64,000 nucleotides of DNA from Acetobacteraceae bacterium (GCA_024280945.1 JAMXLO010000141.1:241696-305695), one strand, 5' to 3'; counted from the first letter of the stretch, positions 33,815 through 42,872 are shown. The notes: a model not told the origin generated them from the sequence alone. Program-made: numbers and translations.

Positions 33815-35878
33815 ATGATGCAGCGCATTGGTATCGATATTGGTGGAACATTCACCGATTTGGTGGCGATTACCGCCGACGGGCGTGTGCTGACGCACAA
33901 GGTCGCTTCCACGCCACACGACTTTGTCGATGCCATCATCGGGGGCATGACAGAACTTCTGGCCTCGCATGACGACACGGTTGCCGATGTGCTGCATGGT
34001 ACGACGATTGGTTCCAACACGATACTGGAAGGCAAGGGCGCACGCACTGCACTGATCACGACCAAAGGCTTTCGGGATATCCTGGAGATTCGCGATCTAC
34101 GCATGCCGGTGCTGTACGACCTGCACTGGACCAAACCGCGTGCGCTGGTTGAACGGCGGCTCCGACTGGAATTGATCGAAAGAGTCCGGCCCGACGGCTC
34201 GATCGCCACGCCGCTCGATCCAGACAGCGTCGCCCTGGCGATCGAGATGCTGCGACGTGAGGACGTGCGCAGCGTCGCTATTTGCCTCCTGCACTCCTAC
34301 GCCAATCCCGTGCATGAACGGGCAGTCGCCGACAGCATCCGCGCGGCGCTACCCGATATGGCGATCTCGGTCAGCCATGAAATCCTGCCAGAGATAAAGG
34401 AGTATCCACGCACCAGCACGACCGTCATCAATGCGTATGTGCAGCCAGTGGTGCGTGCCTATGTCACGTCGCTTGCCGCTCGTCTGCGCACACTTGACAT
34501 CCATGCGCCACTCCAACTCATGCAGTCGAACGGTGGACTGGCATCGGCAGAATTCGCTGCAATCGCGCCGGCGCATATCATTGAAAGCGGCCCGGCAGCC
34601 GGCGTTGTCGGTGGCGCAGCACTGGCCAGACGACTGGATGAGCCGCGCATCATCACCTTCGATATGGGCGGCACGACGGCCAAGGCCGGATTGGTAGAGA
34701 ACGGGGAGGTATTGCGCAGCGAGGCGCTCGAAGTGGGCGCGGGTGTCATGGCAGGCTCGCGACTTCTGGTAGGCGCGGGCTATCTGCTGAAGCTGCCGGC
34801 GATCGACCTCGCCGAGGTTGGTGCTGGTGGCGGATCTATATGTCGCCTTGATGCCGCCGGTGCGCCGAAGGTCGGTCCTGACAGCGCGGGGGCCGATCCC
34901 GGGCCGGTCTGTTATTGCCGCGGCGGCACCGAGCCGACCATCACCGATTGCAACCTCGTGCTTGGCTATCTCGATCCGACAGGACTGGTCGGCGGCGCGC
35001 TCAGGCTGGATGTGGCGGCCGCCCGTAGCGCCATTGCGCGGACCTTGGCGGAGCCCCTGCACCGGTCTGTCGAAGAAGCCGCCTACGGGATGCTCCGCCT
35101 GGCATCAGCATCGATGATGCGGGCGATCCGTGCGGTGTCGGTCGAACGCGGACGCGATCCGCGCCAGTTCGCATTGCTGGCGTTCGGCGGCAATGGCCCG
35201 CTGTTCGCGGCGGCGATAGCGGCCGAACTGGGCATCACCCGCGTAATCGTACCGCCGCTGCCCGGCGTGTTCAGCGCATTCGGATTACTGGTCGCCGACA
35301 CCGAGCACCATGCGACCCAGAGCCTTCGTATGCGTCTGGACCAAGCCGATGATGCACAGATCGGCTCGGTGCTGGATGCGCTGACATCGGCAGGCGACCA
35401 GCGACTGGCACGCGACGGCTTCCCTCCGCACCGACGTCAGTTTCGCCGTGCTGCACTGGCACGCTATGTCGGGCAGTCGAGCGAGATCGAGGTTGACCTG
35501 CCAGAAGGTGACATCGCCGGTTCCCTCGCCGCGCGATTTGGCGATGCGCACGAACGCAACTACGGCTTTCGTGCACCCGCGGATGAACCAGTGGAACTGA
35601 TCGGCCTGTCGGTGATAGCGCGCGGCACGCCGGAACGCAGTCGCCTGCCGGAAAATATCCCGCCCCCGGCCATCGCCGTTCCCGCAAGCCGTCGAACCTG
35701 GTTTCCGGACACCGGCTGGATCGAGGCTCCTGTGATGAACCGTGCGGCGCTGGCCAACAAAGCACGCCCGGGCCCGCTAATCATCCAGGAATACGATGCA
35801 ACCTGCCTGGTGCCGGATCGGATGCAGGCATCGCTGGACGATTTCGGCAATATCCGATTGAATTGGACGGGAGCCTAA
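33815..35878 (+). CDS. hyuA: hydantoinase A/oxoprolinase family protein
   Basis: A subunit of the hydantoinase/oxoprolinase family, an ATP-using partner of HyuB. Seen: RIGIDIGGTFTDLVAI at the N-terminus (actin-like phosphate loop), LHGTTIGSNTILEGKGARTALITTKGF, ESGPAAGVVGGAALA and DMGGTTAKAGLV (second phosphate loop), and SMMRAIRAVSVERGRDPRQF before the C-terminal part. Length 687 is normal. It is encoded about 7 kb from hyuB, after the stressosome-kinase genes and 46 bases beyond the second kinase. Two ATG codons lie side by side at the start. The substrate (hydantoin, 5-oxoproline or N-methylhydantoin type) cannot be told. Confidence 0.93.
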   Translation: MMQRIGIDIGGTFTDLVAITADGRVLTHKVASTPHDFVDAIIGGMTELLASHDDTVADVLHGTTIGSNTILEGKGARTALITTKGFRDILEIRDLRMPVLYDLHWTKPRALVERRLRLELIERVRPDGSIATPLDPDSVALAIEMLRREDVRSVAICLLHSYANPVHERAVADSIRAALPDMAISVSHEILPEIKEYPRTSTTVINAYVQPVVRAYVTSLAARLRTLDIHAPLQLMQSNGGLASAEFAAIAPAHIIESGPAAGVVGGAALARRLDEPRIITFDMGGTTAKAGLVENGEVLRSEALEVGAGVMAGSRLLVGAGYLLKLPAIDLAEVGAGGGSICRLDAAGAPKVGPDSAGADPGPVCYCRGGTEPTITDCNLVLGYLDPTGLVGGALRLDVAAARSAIARTLAEPLHRSVEEAAYGMLRLASASMMRAIRAVSVERGRDPRQFALLAFGGNGPLFAAAIAAELGITRVIVPPLPGVFSAFGLLVADTEHHATQSLRMRLDQADDAQIGSVLDALTSAGDQRLARDGFPPHRRQFRRAALARYVGQSSEIEVDLPEGDIAGSLAARFGDAHERNYGFRAPADEPVELIGLSVIARGTPERSRLPENIPPPAIAVPASRRTWFPDTGWIEAPVMNRAALANKARPGPLIIQEYDATCLVPDRMQASLDDFGNIRLNWTGA

Positions 35879-35885
35879 AAACTCA

Positions 35886-35954
35886 CTAGGACTCTCGTCT
35901 CGTACGCTGCGTTTTTTCCTATTCCAATCTGCCAAGAATCCTAGGAAACTAGGA
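35886..35954. promoter_or_regulatory. candidate operator of the S24 repressor gene
   Basis: Three CTAGGA half-sites lie just upstream of the repressor gene: one at 35886-35891 and a perfect inverted pair TCCTAG-GAAA-CTAGGA at 35939-35954, 30 bases before the ATG. The pattern fits auto-repression by a dimeric HTH protein. Inference from sequence only. Confidence 0.45.
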
Positions 35955-35983
35955 GCCCTGCCGAGTCGTACCCAGGCCTGTGC

Positions 35984-36634
35984 ATGAAGCATGATGACAT
36001 CTGGCGCGCGCTGGACACGCTCGCCGCCGAGAACGGCCTCTCCGCATCTGGCTTGGCCCGGCGGGCAGGGCTGGATCCGACCACCTTCAATCCGTCGAAG
36101 CGGCGGATGCAGGATGGCCGCGCCCGCTGGCCTAGCACAGAGAGCGTGGCGAAGGTGCTGGAAGCCACCGGCGCCAGCCTGGAAGCCTTCACGGCGCTGG
36201 TCTCGGGGGCGCGTGCCCTCAGCTCCAATGGCAGCGCCCGCAGTGTGTCCCGGCGCATCCCGTTGATCGGCTTCACCCAGGCCGGCAGTGACGGCTACTT
36301 CGATGATGGCGGGTACCCCGTCGGCGGCGGCTGGGACGAGGTGACGCTGCCTGAGATCGGCGACCCGAACGCCTATGCCCTGGAGATTTCCGGCGATTCT
36401 ATGGAGCCGGTCTATCGCGACGGGGATATGGTAATTGTCTCGCCGTCCGCGCCGATCCGGCGTGGCGATCGTGTGGTGGTGCGAACGTTGCGCGGCGAAG
36501 TGATGACCAAACAGCTCTCGCGCCGATCAGCGCGTCGGATCGAATTGCGCAGCCTCAACCCGGAGCACCCCAACTACAGTTTCGACCTGAGCGAGGTCTC
36601 CTGGATGCATCGGATCGTGTGGGCAAGCCAATAG
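35984..36634 (+). CDS. HTH repressor with LexA/CI-type S24 peptidase domain
   Basis: 216 residues. The N-terminal part (about 5-75) is a Cro/CI-like helix-turn-helix, seen in GLSASGLARRAGLDPTTFN. The C-terminal part is an S24 domain with nucleophile S139 in SGDSMEPVYRDGDMV and the general base K176 in RGEVMTKQL. A100-G101 in GFTQAGSDGY is a plausible self-cleavage bond as in LexA and lambda CI. So it may lose DNA binding when RecA filaments form; this is not shown. It is not LexA itself. Candidate operators lie upstream, and nothing prophage-like surrounds it. Confidence 0.88.
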   Translation: MKHDDIWRALDTLAAENGLSASGLARRAGLDPTTFNPSKRRMQDGRARWPSTESVAKVLEATGASLEAFTALVSGARALSSNGSARSVSRRIPLIGFTQAGSDGYFDDGGYPVGGGWDEVTLPEIGDPNAYALEISGDSMEPVYRDGDMVIVSPSAPIRRGDRVVVRTLRGEVMTKQLSRRSARRIELRSLNPEHPNYSFDLSEVSWMHRIVWASQ

Positions 36635-36706
36635 CCACCGAGAAATTGGATTGACCTTCCAGGACGGCGCCGCAAGATGACGGGGGCCAACCGAGGGACA
36701 TCGGCC

Positions 36707-37441
36707 ATGCGCACGTTTGTCTGGCTGTCTGCCGCCTGCATCACGTTTGCCGCACCGGCGTGGGCCGCCGACAGTGTCGATCTTACACTGGTGCTGGTAT
36801 CCGACGTTTCGCGCAGTATCGACGATGGTGAATTCAAGCTGGAAAAGGACGGTTACGCCTCGGCGTTCACCTCCAAGCAGGTGATCGAGGCGATCCAGGG
36901 CGGCAACATCGGTGCGATTGCCGTTGCCTATGTCGAGTTCGCCTCAAGCTTCGAGGTGCGCACCGTGCTGGATTGGCAGGTCATCCATGACCAGGCTTCC
37001 GCGCAGGAATTTGCCGACAAGTTGGTAGGGGCACCCCGGTCGTTCTGGGGCCGCACCGCAATCAGCTCCGGAATTGACCGCGCCGTGCAACTGCTGGCCG
37101 AGAGCGGCTTCGAGGCGCAGCGGCGTGTCATCGATGTCTGCGGTGATGGTACTAACAATGCCGGCCGCGACGTCTCCGAGGCACGCGATGACGCGGTCGG
37201 CGCCGGCATCACGATCAACGGGCTGGCGATTATCAACGACCATCCTGTGTCGTGGACATATGCCCATGTCCAGCCGCCAGGTGGTCTGCCGAACTATTAT
37301 CGACAAAACGTCACCGGCGGCCCTGCCAGCTTTGTGCTGGAGGTGCACGATTTTCATACGTTCGGCGAAGCGATGACGCGCAAGCTCGTTACCGAGATTG
37401 CCGCACAGGATGTGCCGGTTCGGCTGACCGCGGCAGAGTGA
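36707..37441 (+). CDS. DUF1194 exported protein, VWA-like
   Basis: 244 residues with a signal peptide (MRTFVWLSAACITFAAPAWA, likely cleaved after AWA) followed by a DUF1194 domain, a von Willebrand A-like fold. Seen: LTLVLVSDVSRSIDDGEFKLEKDGY, which contains the metal-site DxSxS pattern, and VIDVCGDGTNNAGRDV. Periplasmic location is expected. Function unknown; some members occur beside secreted or surface proteins. The start at 36707 was chosen because it begins the signal peptide; an ATG 30 bases earlier would place residues in front of it. Monocistronic by spacing. Confidence 0.88.
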   Translation: MRTFVWLSAACITFAAPAWAADSVDLTLVLVSDVSRSIDDGEFKLEKDGYASAFTSKQVIEAIQGGNIGAIAVAYVEFASSFEVRTVLDWQVIHDQASAQEFADKLVGAPRSFWGRTAISSGIDRAVQLLAESGFEAQRRVIDVCGDGTNNAGRDVSEARDDAVGAGITINGLAIINDHPVSWTYAHVQPPGGLPNYYRQNVTGGPASFVLEVHDFHTFGEAMTRKLVTEIAAQDVPVRLTAAE

Positions 37442-37501
37442 ATCGCGCCAGCGGCGGGCGCGGAGTAGCATAGCCCCTATCGGGGATGACAGGGGACCGC
37501 A

Positions 37502-38515
37502 ATGGGCGTGCTGATCGATGGCGTCTGGCATGAGCAGGAACCTGAACCTGCGAAGACCGATCCCGCGCGTGCGGCCGGTCGGTTTGATCGGGCGCAAACA
37601 TCCTTCCGCAATTGGGTCACGCCAGACGGGCGTCCCGGTCCGACCGGTAGCGACGGGTTCTCTGCGGCCGCCGGTCGGTATCACCTCTACGTGTCGCTCG
37701 CCTGTCCGTGGGCGCATCGCACGCTGATCATGCGCGCCTTGAAAGGGCTGGAGCAGATCATACCGATCTCGGTTACCCACTGGCTGATGGGCGATCGGGG
37801 CTGGACCTTTTCGCCCGGCGAGGGGGTGATCCCTGATCCGCTGTTCAACAGTCGCTACCTGCACGAGATTTACAGCCGCGCGGACACCCACTACTCGGGC
37901 CGCGCCAGCGTACCGGTATTGTGGGACCAGCATACCCAGACAATCGTCAACAATGAATCATCCGAGATCATCCGGATGTTCAATAGCGCGTTTGACGCGG
38001 TGGGTGCGCAGCAAGGCGACTACTATCCAAAGGACAGGCGCGACGAAATCGATACGTTGAATGCCCGTATCTACGATACGCTCAACAATGGCGTCTACAA
38101 GGCCGGTTTCGCGACAACACAATCCGCCTATGAGGAAGCGGTGACGCCACTGTTTGAGACGCTGGACTGGCTGGACGACATCCTGTCCCAGTCGCGCTTC
38201 CTATGCGACGACACGCTCACCGAGGCGGACATCCGCCTGTTCACAACCTTGGTGCGCTTCGATGCCGTCTACCATGGCCACTTCAAGTGCAACGTCCGAC
38301 GGATCGTCGATTACAAGAACCTATGGGCCTACATCCGCGACATTTATCAGATCCCAGGCATCGCGCAGACGGTAAATTTTATGCACATAAAGCGGCACTA
38401 CTACCAGAGCCATAAGCGAATCAATCCCACCGGTATCGTCCCGATCGGACCCGCGCTCGATTTTGACGCGCCGGCGGAGCGCGGCAAGGATGTCGCCCGC
38501 TTGCTCACCTTCTGA
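37502..38515 (+). CDS. glutathionyl-hydroquinone reductase (Xi-class GST)
   Basis: Reduces glutathionyl-hydroquinones, releasing glutathione, and is often found with aromatic degradation genes. Seen: the active site CPWAHR with C68 (Cys rather than the Ser or Tyr of other GST classes), VTHWLMGDRGWTF, SVPVLWDQHTQTIVNNESSEIIRM (the glutathione-binding cis-proline and ES), and the C-terminal RLFTTLVRFDAVYHGHFKCN. These match YqjG/PcpF-type enzymes in order. Length 337 is normal. It is followed closely by the aldo/keto reductase on the same strand. Confidence 0.93.
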   Translation: MGVLIDGVWHEQEPEPAKTDPARAAGRFDRAQTSFRNWVTPDGRPGPTGSDGFSAAAGRYHLYVSLACPWAHRTLIMRALKGLEQIIPISVTHWLMGDRGWTFSPGEGVIPDPLFNSRYLHEIYSRADTHYSGRASVPVLWDQHTQTIVNNESSEIIRMFNSAFDAVGAQQGDYYPKDRRDEIDTLNARIYDTLNNGVYKAGFATTQSAYEEAVTPLFETLDWLDDILSQSRFLCDDTLTEADIRLFTTLVRFDAVYHGHFKCNVRRIVDYKNLWAYIRDIYQIPGIAQTVNFMHIKRHYYQSHKRINPTGIVPIGPALDFDAPAERGKDVARLLTF

Positions 38516-38531
38516 ACCAAGGAACTCCAAG

Positions 38532-39473
38532 TTGGAAATCCGCAACCTCGGCGCATCCGGTCTGCGCGTCTCCTCGATTGGGCTCGGCTGCAACAACTTC
38601 GGTGGTCGCATCGACCTGGAAGACACGCGCAAGGTCATCCACAAGGCATTCGATCTCGGTATCACCTTATTCGACACCGCCGACACCTATGGCGAACGTG
38701 GTGGCTCGGAAACCTGCATGGGCCAGATCCTCGGCGACGAGCGCAAACGCATCGTCCTTGCCACCAAATTCGGCATGCCGATGGACGACGAAGGCGTGAA
38801 GGTTGGTGGTTCACGTCGCTACATCATGAGCGAGGTTGAAGACAGTCTGCGTCGCCTGCGCACTGACTGGATCGATCTTTACCAGATTCACCAGCCGGAT
38901 CCGCTCACACCGATCGAGGAGACCATGCGCGCGCTCGACGACCTCGTCCGCCAGGGCAAGGTCCGTTACATCGGCTGCTCGAACTTCCCAGCCTGGCAGG
39001 TGATGGAGGCGCAATGGACAGCGAAGACCTGCGGGCTGAATGCATTCATTTCCTGCCAGGACGAATACTCTCTGGTGTTCCGCAAGCCCGAGGCCGAGTT
39101 GATGCCCGCCATGCGCAAGCTTGGATTGGGACTGCTGCCGTTCTTTCCTCTGGCGAGTGGGCTGCTGACAGGCAAATATCGGCGCAACGTCGCCCTCCCG
39201 GCAGGGACGCGACTTGCCAACACGCAGCGGCTGGCCGACCGCTACCTGACGGAGCAAAACTGGGAAATCGCCGAGAAACTTGGTGATTTCGCCGAACGGC
39301 ACGGCCGCTCGATGTTGGATTTGGCATTCAGTTGGCTCCTGGCACAGAATCCGGTTGCCAGTGTCATCGCCGGTGCGACCAAACCAGAGCAACTCGAGCA
39401 GAACGTGAAGACCGGCCAATGGAAGCTGTCGGCCGAAGAACTGGCTGAAATCGACCGGATAACCAGTCGATAG
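38532..39473 (+). CDS. aldo/keto reductase
   Basis: NADPH-dependent reductase with a TIM-barrel fold. Seen: the catalytic tetrad in FDTADTYGERGG (Asp, Tyr), LATKFGMP (Lys) and IDLYQIHQPDP (His), and the cofactor-site pattern SVIAGATKPEQLEQN near the C-terminus. The likely start is TTG 38532, seven bases after AAGGAA and at the usual N-terminus MEIRNLG; the frame is open further upstream inside the previous gene. Length 313. The 16-base gap after the glutathionyl-hydroquinone reductase suggests co-transcription. The substrate is unknown. Confidence 0.9.
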   Translation: MEIRNLGASGLRVSSIGLGCNNFGGRIDLEDTRKVIHKAFDLGITLFDTADTYGERGGSETCMGQILGDERKRIVLATKFGMPMDDEGVKVGGSRRYIMSEVEDSLRRLRTDWIDLYQIHQPDPLTPIEETMRALDDLVRQGKVRYIGCSNFPAWQVMEAQWTAKTCGLNAFISCQDEYSLVFRKPEAELMPAMRKLGLGLLPFFPLASGLLTGKYRRNVALPAGTRLANTQRLADRYLTEQNWEIAEKLGDFAERHGRSMLDLAFSWLLAQNPVASVIAGATKPEQLEQNVKTGQWKLSAEELAEIDRITSR

Positions 39474-39558
39474 TCTTCACCTCGCGCCATAGTTGCAACA
39501 CCTGAGGTCCGCAGCCTAAACAAGCTCCCCGTTCGAGGCGCGGGAGGACGTCAGCTGC

Positions 39559-40974
39559 ATGAACGGAACGACGCTGGCCGCAGCGAGCGAGGCGCCAGAA
39601 CAGGCACTTGCCCGTGCCCAGACCGCAGCGCAAACCAAGCGCTTCGGTGAAGCCGCAGGAATCTGCAACGACGTTCTGGCCGTTGTCCCCGACAACCCCA
39701 CCGCCCTCGCCTTGCTCGGCATGATCTCCGCGCACACCGGAGATCCGGAGCGAGGCATCCCAATGCTGGAGCGGGCGATCGGTCTGCGCGCGGGTGTGGC
39801 AAGCTGGTATGCCAATCTGAGCGGCCTGTACAGGATGACCTATCGCCTCCAGGACGCGCAGCGGGCCGGCCAGGAAGCGGTCCGGCTTGACCCGCAGAAC
39901 GCCGACCATCTGGTAAGCCTCTCGCTGGTATTCACCGATCTCGAAGATCGTGCGCAGGCGATCGCCTGCCTGCTGCGCGCAATTGGGCTGCGCCCCGACC
40001 ACGCCGATGGGCATCTGGCCCTCGGCCAGAATCTACTGGCGACGGGACAGTTCGATCCGGGTTGGATCGAGTACGAGTGGCGCAACCAGACGGAGGCGGG
40101 CAAGGGAACGCTGCCGAAGATCACCTCCGCTGCCTGGAATGGTATGCGCATTCAGAACGGCCGCCTGTTGCTGGTGGGCGACCAGGGCTATGGCGATACC
40201 ATCCAGTTCGCCCGTTATATTCCGCTGATCGCTGACCGCTGCGCAGAGCTGATCCTGGGTTGCAGCGCCGAATTGAGTCCGCTTCTGGCCAAGATCCCTG
40301 GCGTGAAACAATACTGCCATCGCTGGACGGACGTGCCTGCCCATGCTGCGCATTGCCGTCTGTCCAGCCTGCCAGGGCTGGTCCATACCAATCTTAAGAC
40401 GATCCCGGCCAAAATCCCCTACCTGTTTGCCGAACAGGACCGGATCGCGGCATGGCGGCAACGGCTGGACGCAACACTGCCCAACCATCTCTATCGCATC
40501 GGCCTCGCCTGGGCCGGACGGTCCACGCATCCGAATGACCGTCGACGCTCCATATCCTTGCGCCGTCTGGCGCCGATCGCCACGGCTCATCGAGCGCGTT
40601 TCGTCTCCCTCCAGAAGCCCCTTCCCGCAGCGGACAAGCCGGCGCTCGCACAGTTCCCCGGTCTTACCGATCTCTCCGCCGATCTCACGGACTTCGGCGA
40701 GACCGCCGCCGTCATCGCCAACCTGGACCTCGTTATCACCGTAGATACCGCGATCGGGCATCTGACCGGTGCGATGGGCCGGCCGGTCTGGATCCTGTTG
40801 CCCAAGGCCAGCGACTGGCGTTGGCTTCTCGACCGCACCGATAGCCCCTGGTATCCAACCGCACGGCTGTTCCGTCAGGCGACACCCGGTGACTGGGATG
40901 CGGTGATCGCCGAGGTCGCATCAGCGCTGGCGCAAGAGCGAGCGCAGCAACCGATGGGCATCACGGCCGGCTGA
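39559..40974 (+). CDS. TPR protein with glycosyltransferase-9-like domain
   Basis: 471 residues. The N-terminal half (about 10-175) is a run of tetratricopeptide repeats (QTKRFGEAAGICNDVLAVVPDNPTAL and similar, ending at ALGQNLLATGQFDPGWIEYEW). The C-terminal part (about 195-460) resembles a heptosyltransferase/GT-B fold: RLLLVGDQGYGDTIQFARYI and LDLVITVDTAIGHLTGAMGRPVWILLP, where sugar-nucleotide contacts usually lie. Such TPR-GT proteins often modify proteins or surface glycans; the acceptor is unknown. GGGAGGA lies upstream. The repeat-protein gene follows after seven bases. Confidence 0.85.
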   Translation: MNGTTLAAASEAPEQALARAQTAAQTKRFGEAAGICNDVLAVVPDNPTALALLGMISAHTGDPERGIPMLERAIGLRAGVASWYANLSGLYRMTYRLQDAQRAGQEAVRLDPQNADHLVSLSLVFTDLEDRAQAIACLLRAIGLRPDHADGHLALGQNLLATGQFDPGWIEYEWRNQTEAGKGTLPKITSAAWNGMRIQNGRLLLVGDQGYGDTIQFARYIPLIADRCAELILGCSAELSPLLAKIPGVKQYCHRWTDVPAHAAHCRLSSLPGLVHTNLKTIPAKIPYLFAEQDRIAAWRQRLDATLPNHLYRIGLAWAGRSTHPNDRRRSISLRRLAPIATAHRARFVSLQKPLPAADKPALAQFPGLTDLSADLTDFGETAAVIANLDLVITVDTAIGHLTGAMGRPVWILLPKASDWRWLLDRTDSPWYPTARLFRQATPGDWDAVIAEVASALAQERAQQPMGITAG

Positions 40975-40981
40975 GCGCGTC

Positions 40982-42085
40982 GTGCACGAAATCGAACACG
41001 ACCCGGCGGAAATTGAAGAACTGGACATATCCGGATTGTTCGATGCGGCGTGGTACCTGCTGGAGAACCCGGACGTGCGGGCATCTGAGCTAGACCCATT
41101 ACTGCACTTTTGTCGCTATGGCTGGCGCGAAGGCCGCAGGCCAAATCTTTATTTCGATCCCGCCTGGTATCTCGAACAGTACCCGGACGTGCATGCAGCC
41201 GATATGAACCCACTGCTGCACTACCTCCGTCACGGCGAGTGCGAAGGGCGGCGCCCGATTCAGCATTTCGATCCAGCCTGGTATCGGAGTGCCTACGGCG
41301 TTCCTGCCGATGCGGTGACCCTGGCCCATTTCCTCGTCCAGCGAACATCGGGCCGATATGCGCCGATACCCGCGCTTTGGTCTGTGCTCCATCTTCCGCC
41401 GTATTGCGACGATCCGACCACGGGCGATGACCCGTTTGCGCATTACCTCGACGATGCGTTGCGCAACGGGCAAAAGCCGCTTCCCGACCTCGGCGTCATT
41501 GCCGCGTCGCATCTGCTCGACGCGAACTACTACCTGACGAATGGCAGCGACGTGCACGAGGCAGAGCACGATCCAACCGAACACTTCTGCGAATATGGCT
41601 GGCGCGAGAGGCGCAAACCGAACATCTATTTCGACACCAGCTGGTACCTGCGGACCAATCCGCAGGTCGAACGGCTGCAGATCAATCCCCTCGTTCACTA
41701 CATCCTCGAAGGAGAGGCTGTCGGCCGGCGACCGGTACCGTATTTCGATCCACCATGGTACCGTCTGCAATACGATGTCCCGGCAGGTGAATCGGCGTTG
41801 GCACATTTCCTCGCGCACCGGCGCGGTCAGACGGTCAGCCCAACGCCGCTCTTCGATGTGGCTTGGTACGTGGGGCAGCACGCCGATGAACTTGGCACCA
41901 ACCGCGACCCGTTCGCGCATTTCCTCCAGGCCGGAACATATCGTGATATCGATCCGTCTCCATCATTCAGCATGGCGGAGTACCGTCGCCGCCACCTTGG
42001 GCGTCCGAGCCGCCAGTTCCGCCAGTTGACGCGGGCGGAGCGAGACAACCCGCTGGTTCATCATCTTCGCGTCGAATATCGTTGA
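40982..42085 (+). CDS. FDxxWY-repeat protein
   Basis: 367 residues made almost wholly of 35-45-residue repeats of the pattern FDxxWYL-x-NPDV-x(5)-DPLxHYxxxGxxEGRRP. I count eight units, the fourth degenerate, and they form two four-unit blocks (about 17-168 and 178-326). Units 1 and 5, 2 and 6, 3 and 7, 4 and 8 match best, so the second block looks like a copy of the first. Similar repeats occur attached to glycosyltransferases; here they stand alone. No signal peptide. It starts at GTG 40982 seven bases after the TPR-glycosyltransferase gene with no clear ribosome site, suggesting coupled translation. Function unknown. Confidence 0.82.
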   Translation: MHEIEHDPAEIEELDISGLFDAAWYLLENPDVRASELDPLLHFCRYGWREGRRPNLYFDPAWYLEQYPDVHAADMNPLLHYLRHGECEGRRPIQHFDPAWYRSAYGVPADAVTLAHFLVQRTSGRYAPIPALWSVLHLPPYCDDPTTGDDPFAHYLDDALRNGQKPLPDLGVIAASHLLDANYYLTNGSDVHEAEHDPTEHFCEYGWRERRKPNIYFDTSWYLRTNPQVERLQINPLVHYILEGEAVGRRPVPYFDPPWYRLQYDVPAGESALAHFLAHRRGQTVSPTPLFDVAWYVGQHADELGTNRDPFAHFLQAGTYRDIDPSPSFSMAEYRRRHLGRPSRQFRQLTRAERDNPLVHHLRVEYR

Positions 42086-42139
42086 TGCGACGGCAACAAT
42101 CGGAGGGACAATTCCGGTGCGAGCCACCAACTCTTCCGC

Positions 42140-42838
42140 ATGACCAAGCATTGCGCGACCATCGATTGGCAAAGTGCGGCAGCTGACCTGGCGGCCAACG
42201 GCTACTTCACGGTTCCGGCGCTCGACCCGGCCACGTGCCGCGCCATCGCCGCACTCTACGATGACGATGGTCGGTTCCGCAGCCGCGTCGTCATGCAGCG
42301 CCACAATTTTGGCCGTGGGGAATACAAGTATCTCGCCTATCCGTTGCCAGACCCGGTCGCCAGTCTGCGCAGCGCCCTGTATCCGCCGCTCGCCGCCATC
42401 GCCAACGAATGGCGCACTGCGCTGCATGAACCGGAGCGCTTTCCGCCGACCCTCAACGCGTTTCTTGCGCAATGCCACGCGGCGGGACAGACCCGCCCTA
42501 CCCCGCTGCTGCTGCGCTACACCAGTGACGATTACAATTGCCTGCACCAGGACCTTTACGGTCCGCTGGTGTTTCCGTTGCAACTGACCGTCCTGCTGAG
42601 CGAGCCTCAGAAGGACTTCACCGGCGGTGAGTTCGTGTTGGTCGAGCAACGGCCACGCGCGCAGTCCCGACCGGCCGTCGTGCCCCTGTCGCAGGGGGAG
42701 GCAGTGGTGTTTCCGGTCCATCACCGCCCGGTTCAGGGGACACGCGGCGTGTACCGCGTTGTGATGCGCCACGGCGTCAGCCGGGTGACCAGCGGCGTCC
42801 GACAGACCCTCGGCATCATCTTTCACGACGCGGCCTGA
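42140..42838 (+). CDS. 2OG-Fe(II) oxygenase (COG3826-like, prolyl-hydroxylase type)
   Basis: 232 residues with a double-stranded beta-helix oxygenase fold. Seen: NCLHQDLYGPLVFPLQLTVLL with the His-x-Asp iron pair, GGEFVLVEQRP, and a late HGVSRVTSGVRQTLGIIFH carrying the distal His and the Arg that binds 2-oxoglutarate. This matches the COG3826 group, which includes likely protein hydroxylases. It sits 54 bases after the FDxxWY-repeat gene and on the same strand; hydroxylation of a protein or glycan made by that locus is possible but only inferred. Cytosolic; no signal peptide. Confidence 0.85.
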   Translation: MTKHCATIDWQSAAADLAANGYFTVPALDPATCRAIAALYDDDGRFRSRVVMQRHNFGRGEYKYLAYPLPDPVASLRSALYPPLAAIANEWRTALHEPERFPPTLNAFLAQCHAAGQTRPTPLLLRYTSDDYNCLHQDLYGPLVFPLQLTVLLSEPQKDFTGGEFVLVEQRPRAQSRPAVVPLSQGEAVVFPVHHRPVQGTRGVYRVVMRHGVSRVTSGVRQTLGIIFHDAA

Positions 42839-42872
42839 GGGTCCATTCTGGCCTTCTGCGAAGGAGGCACCG

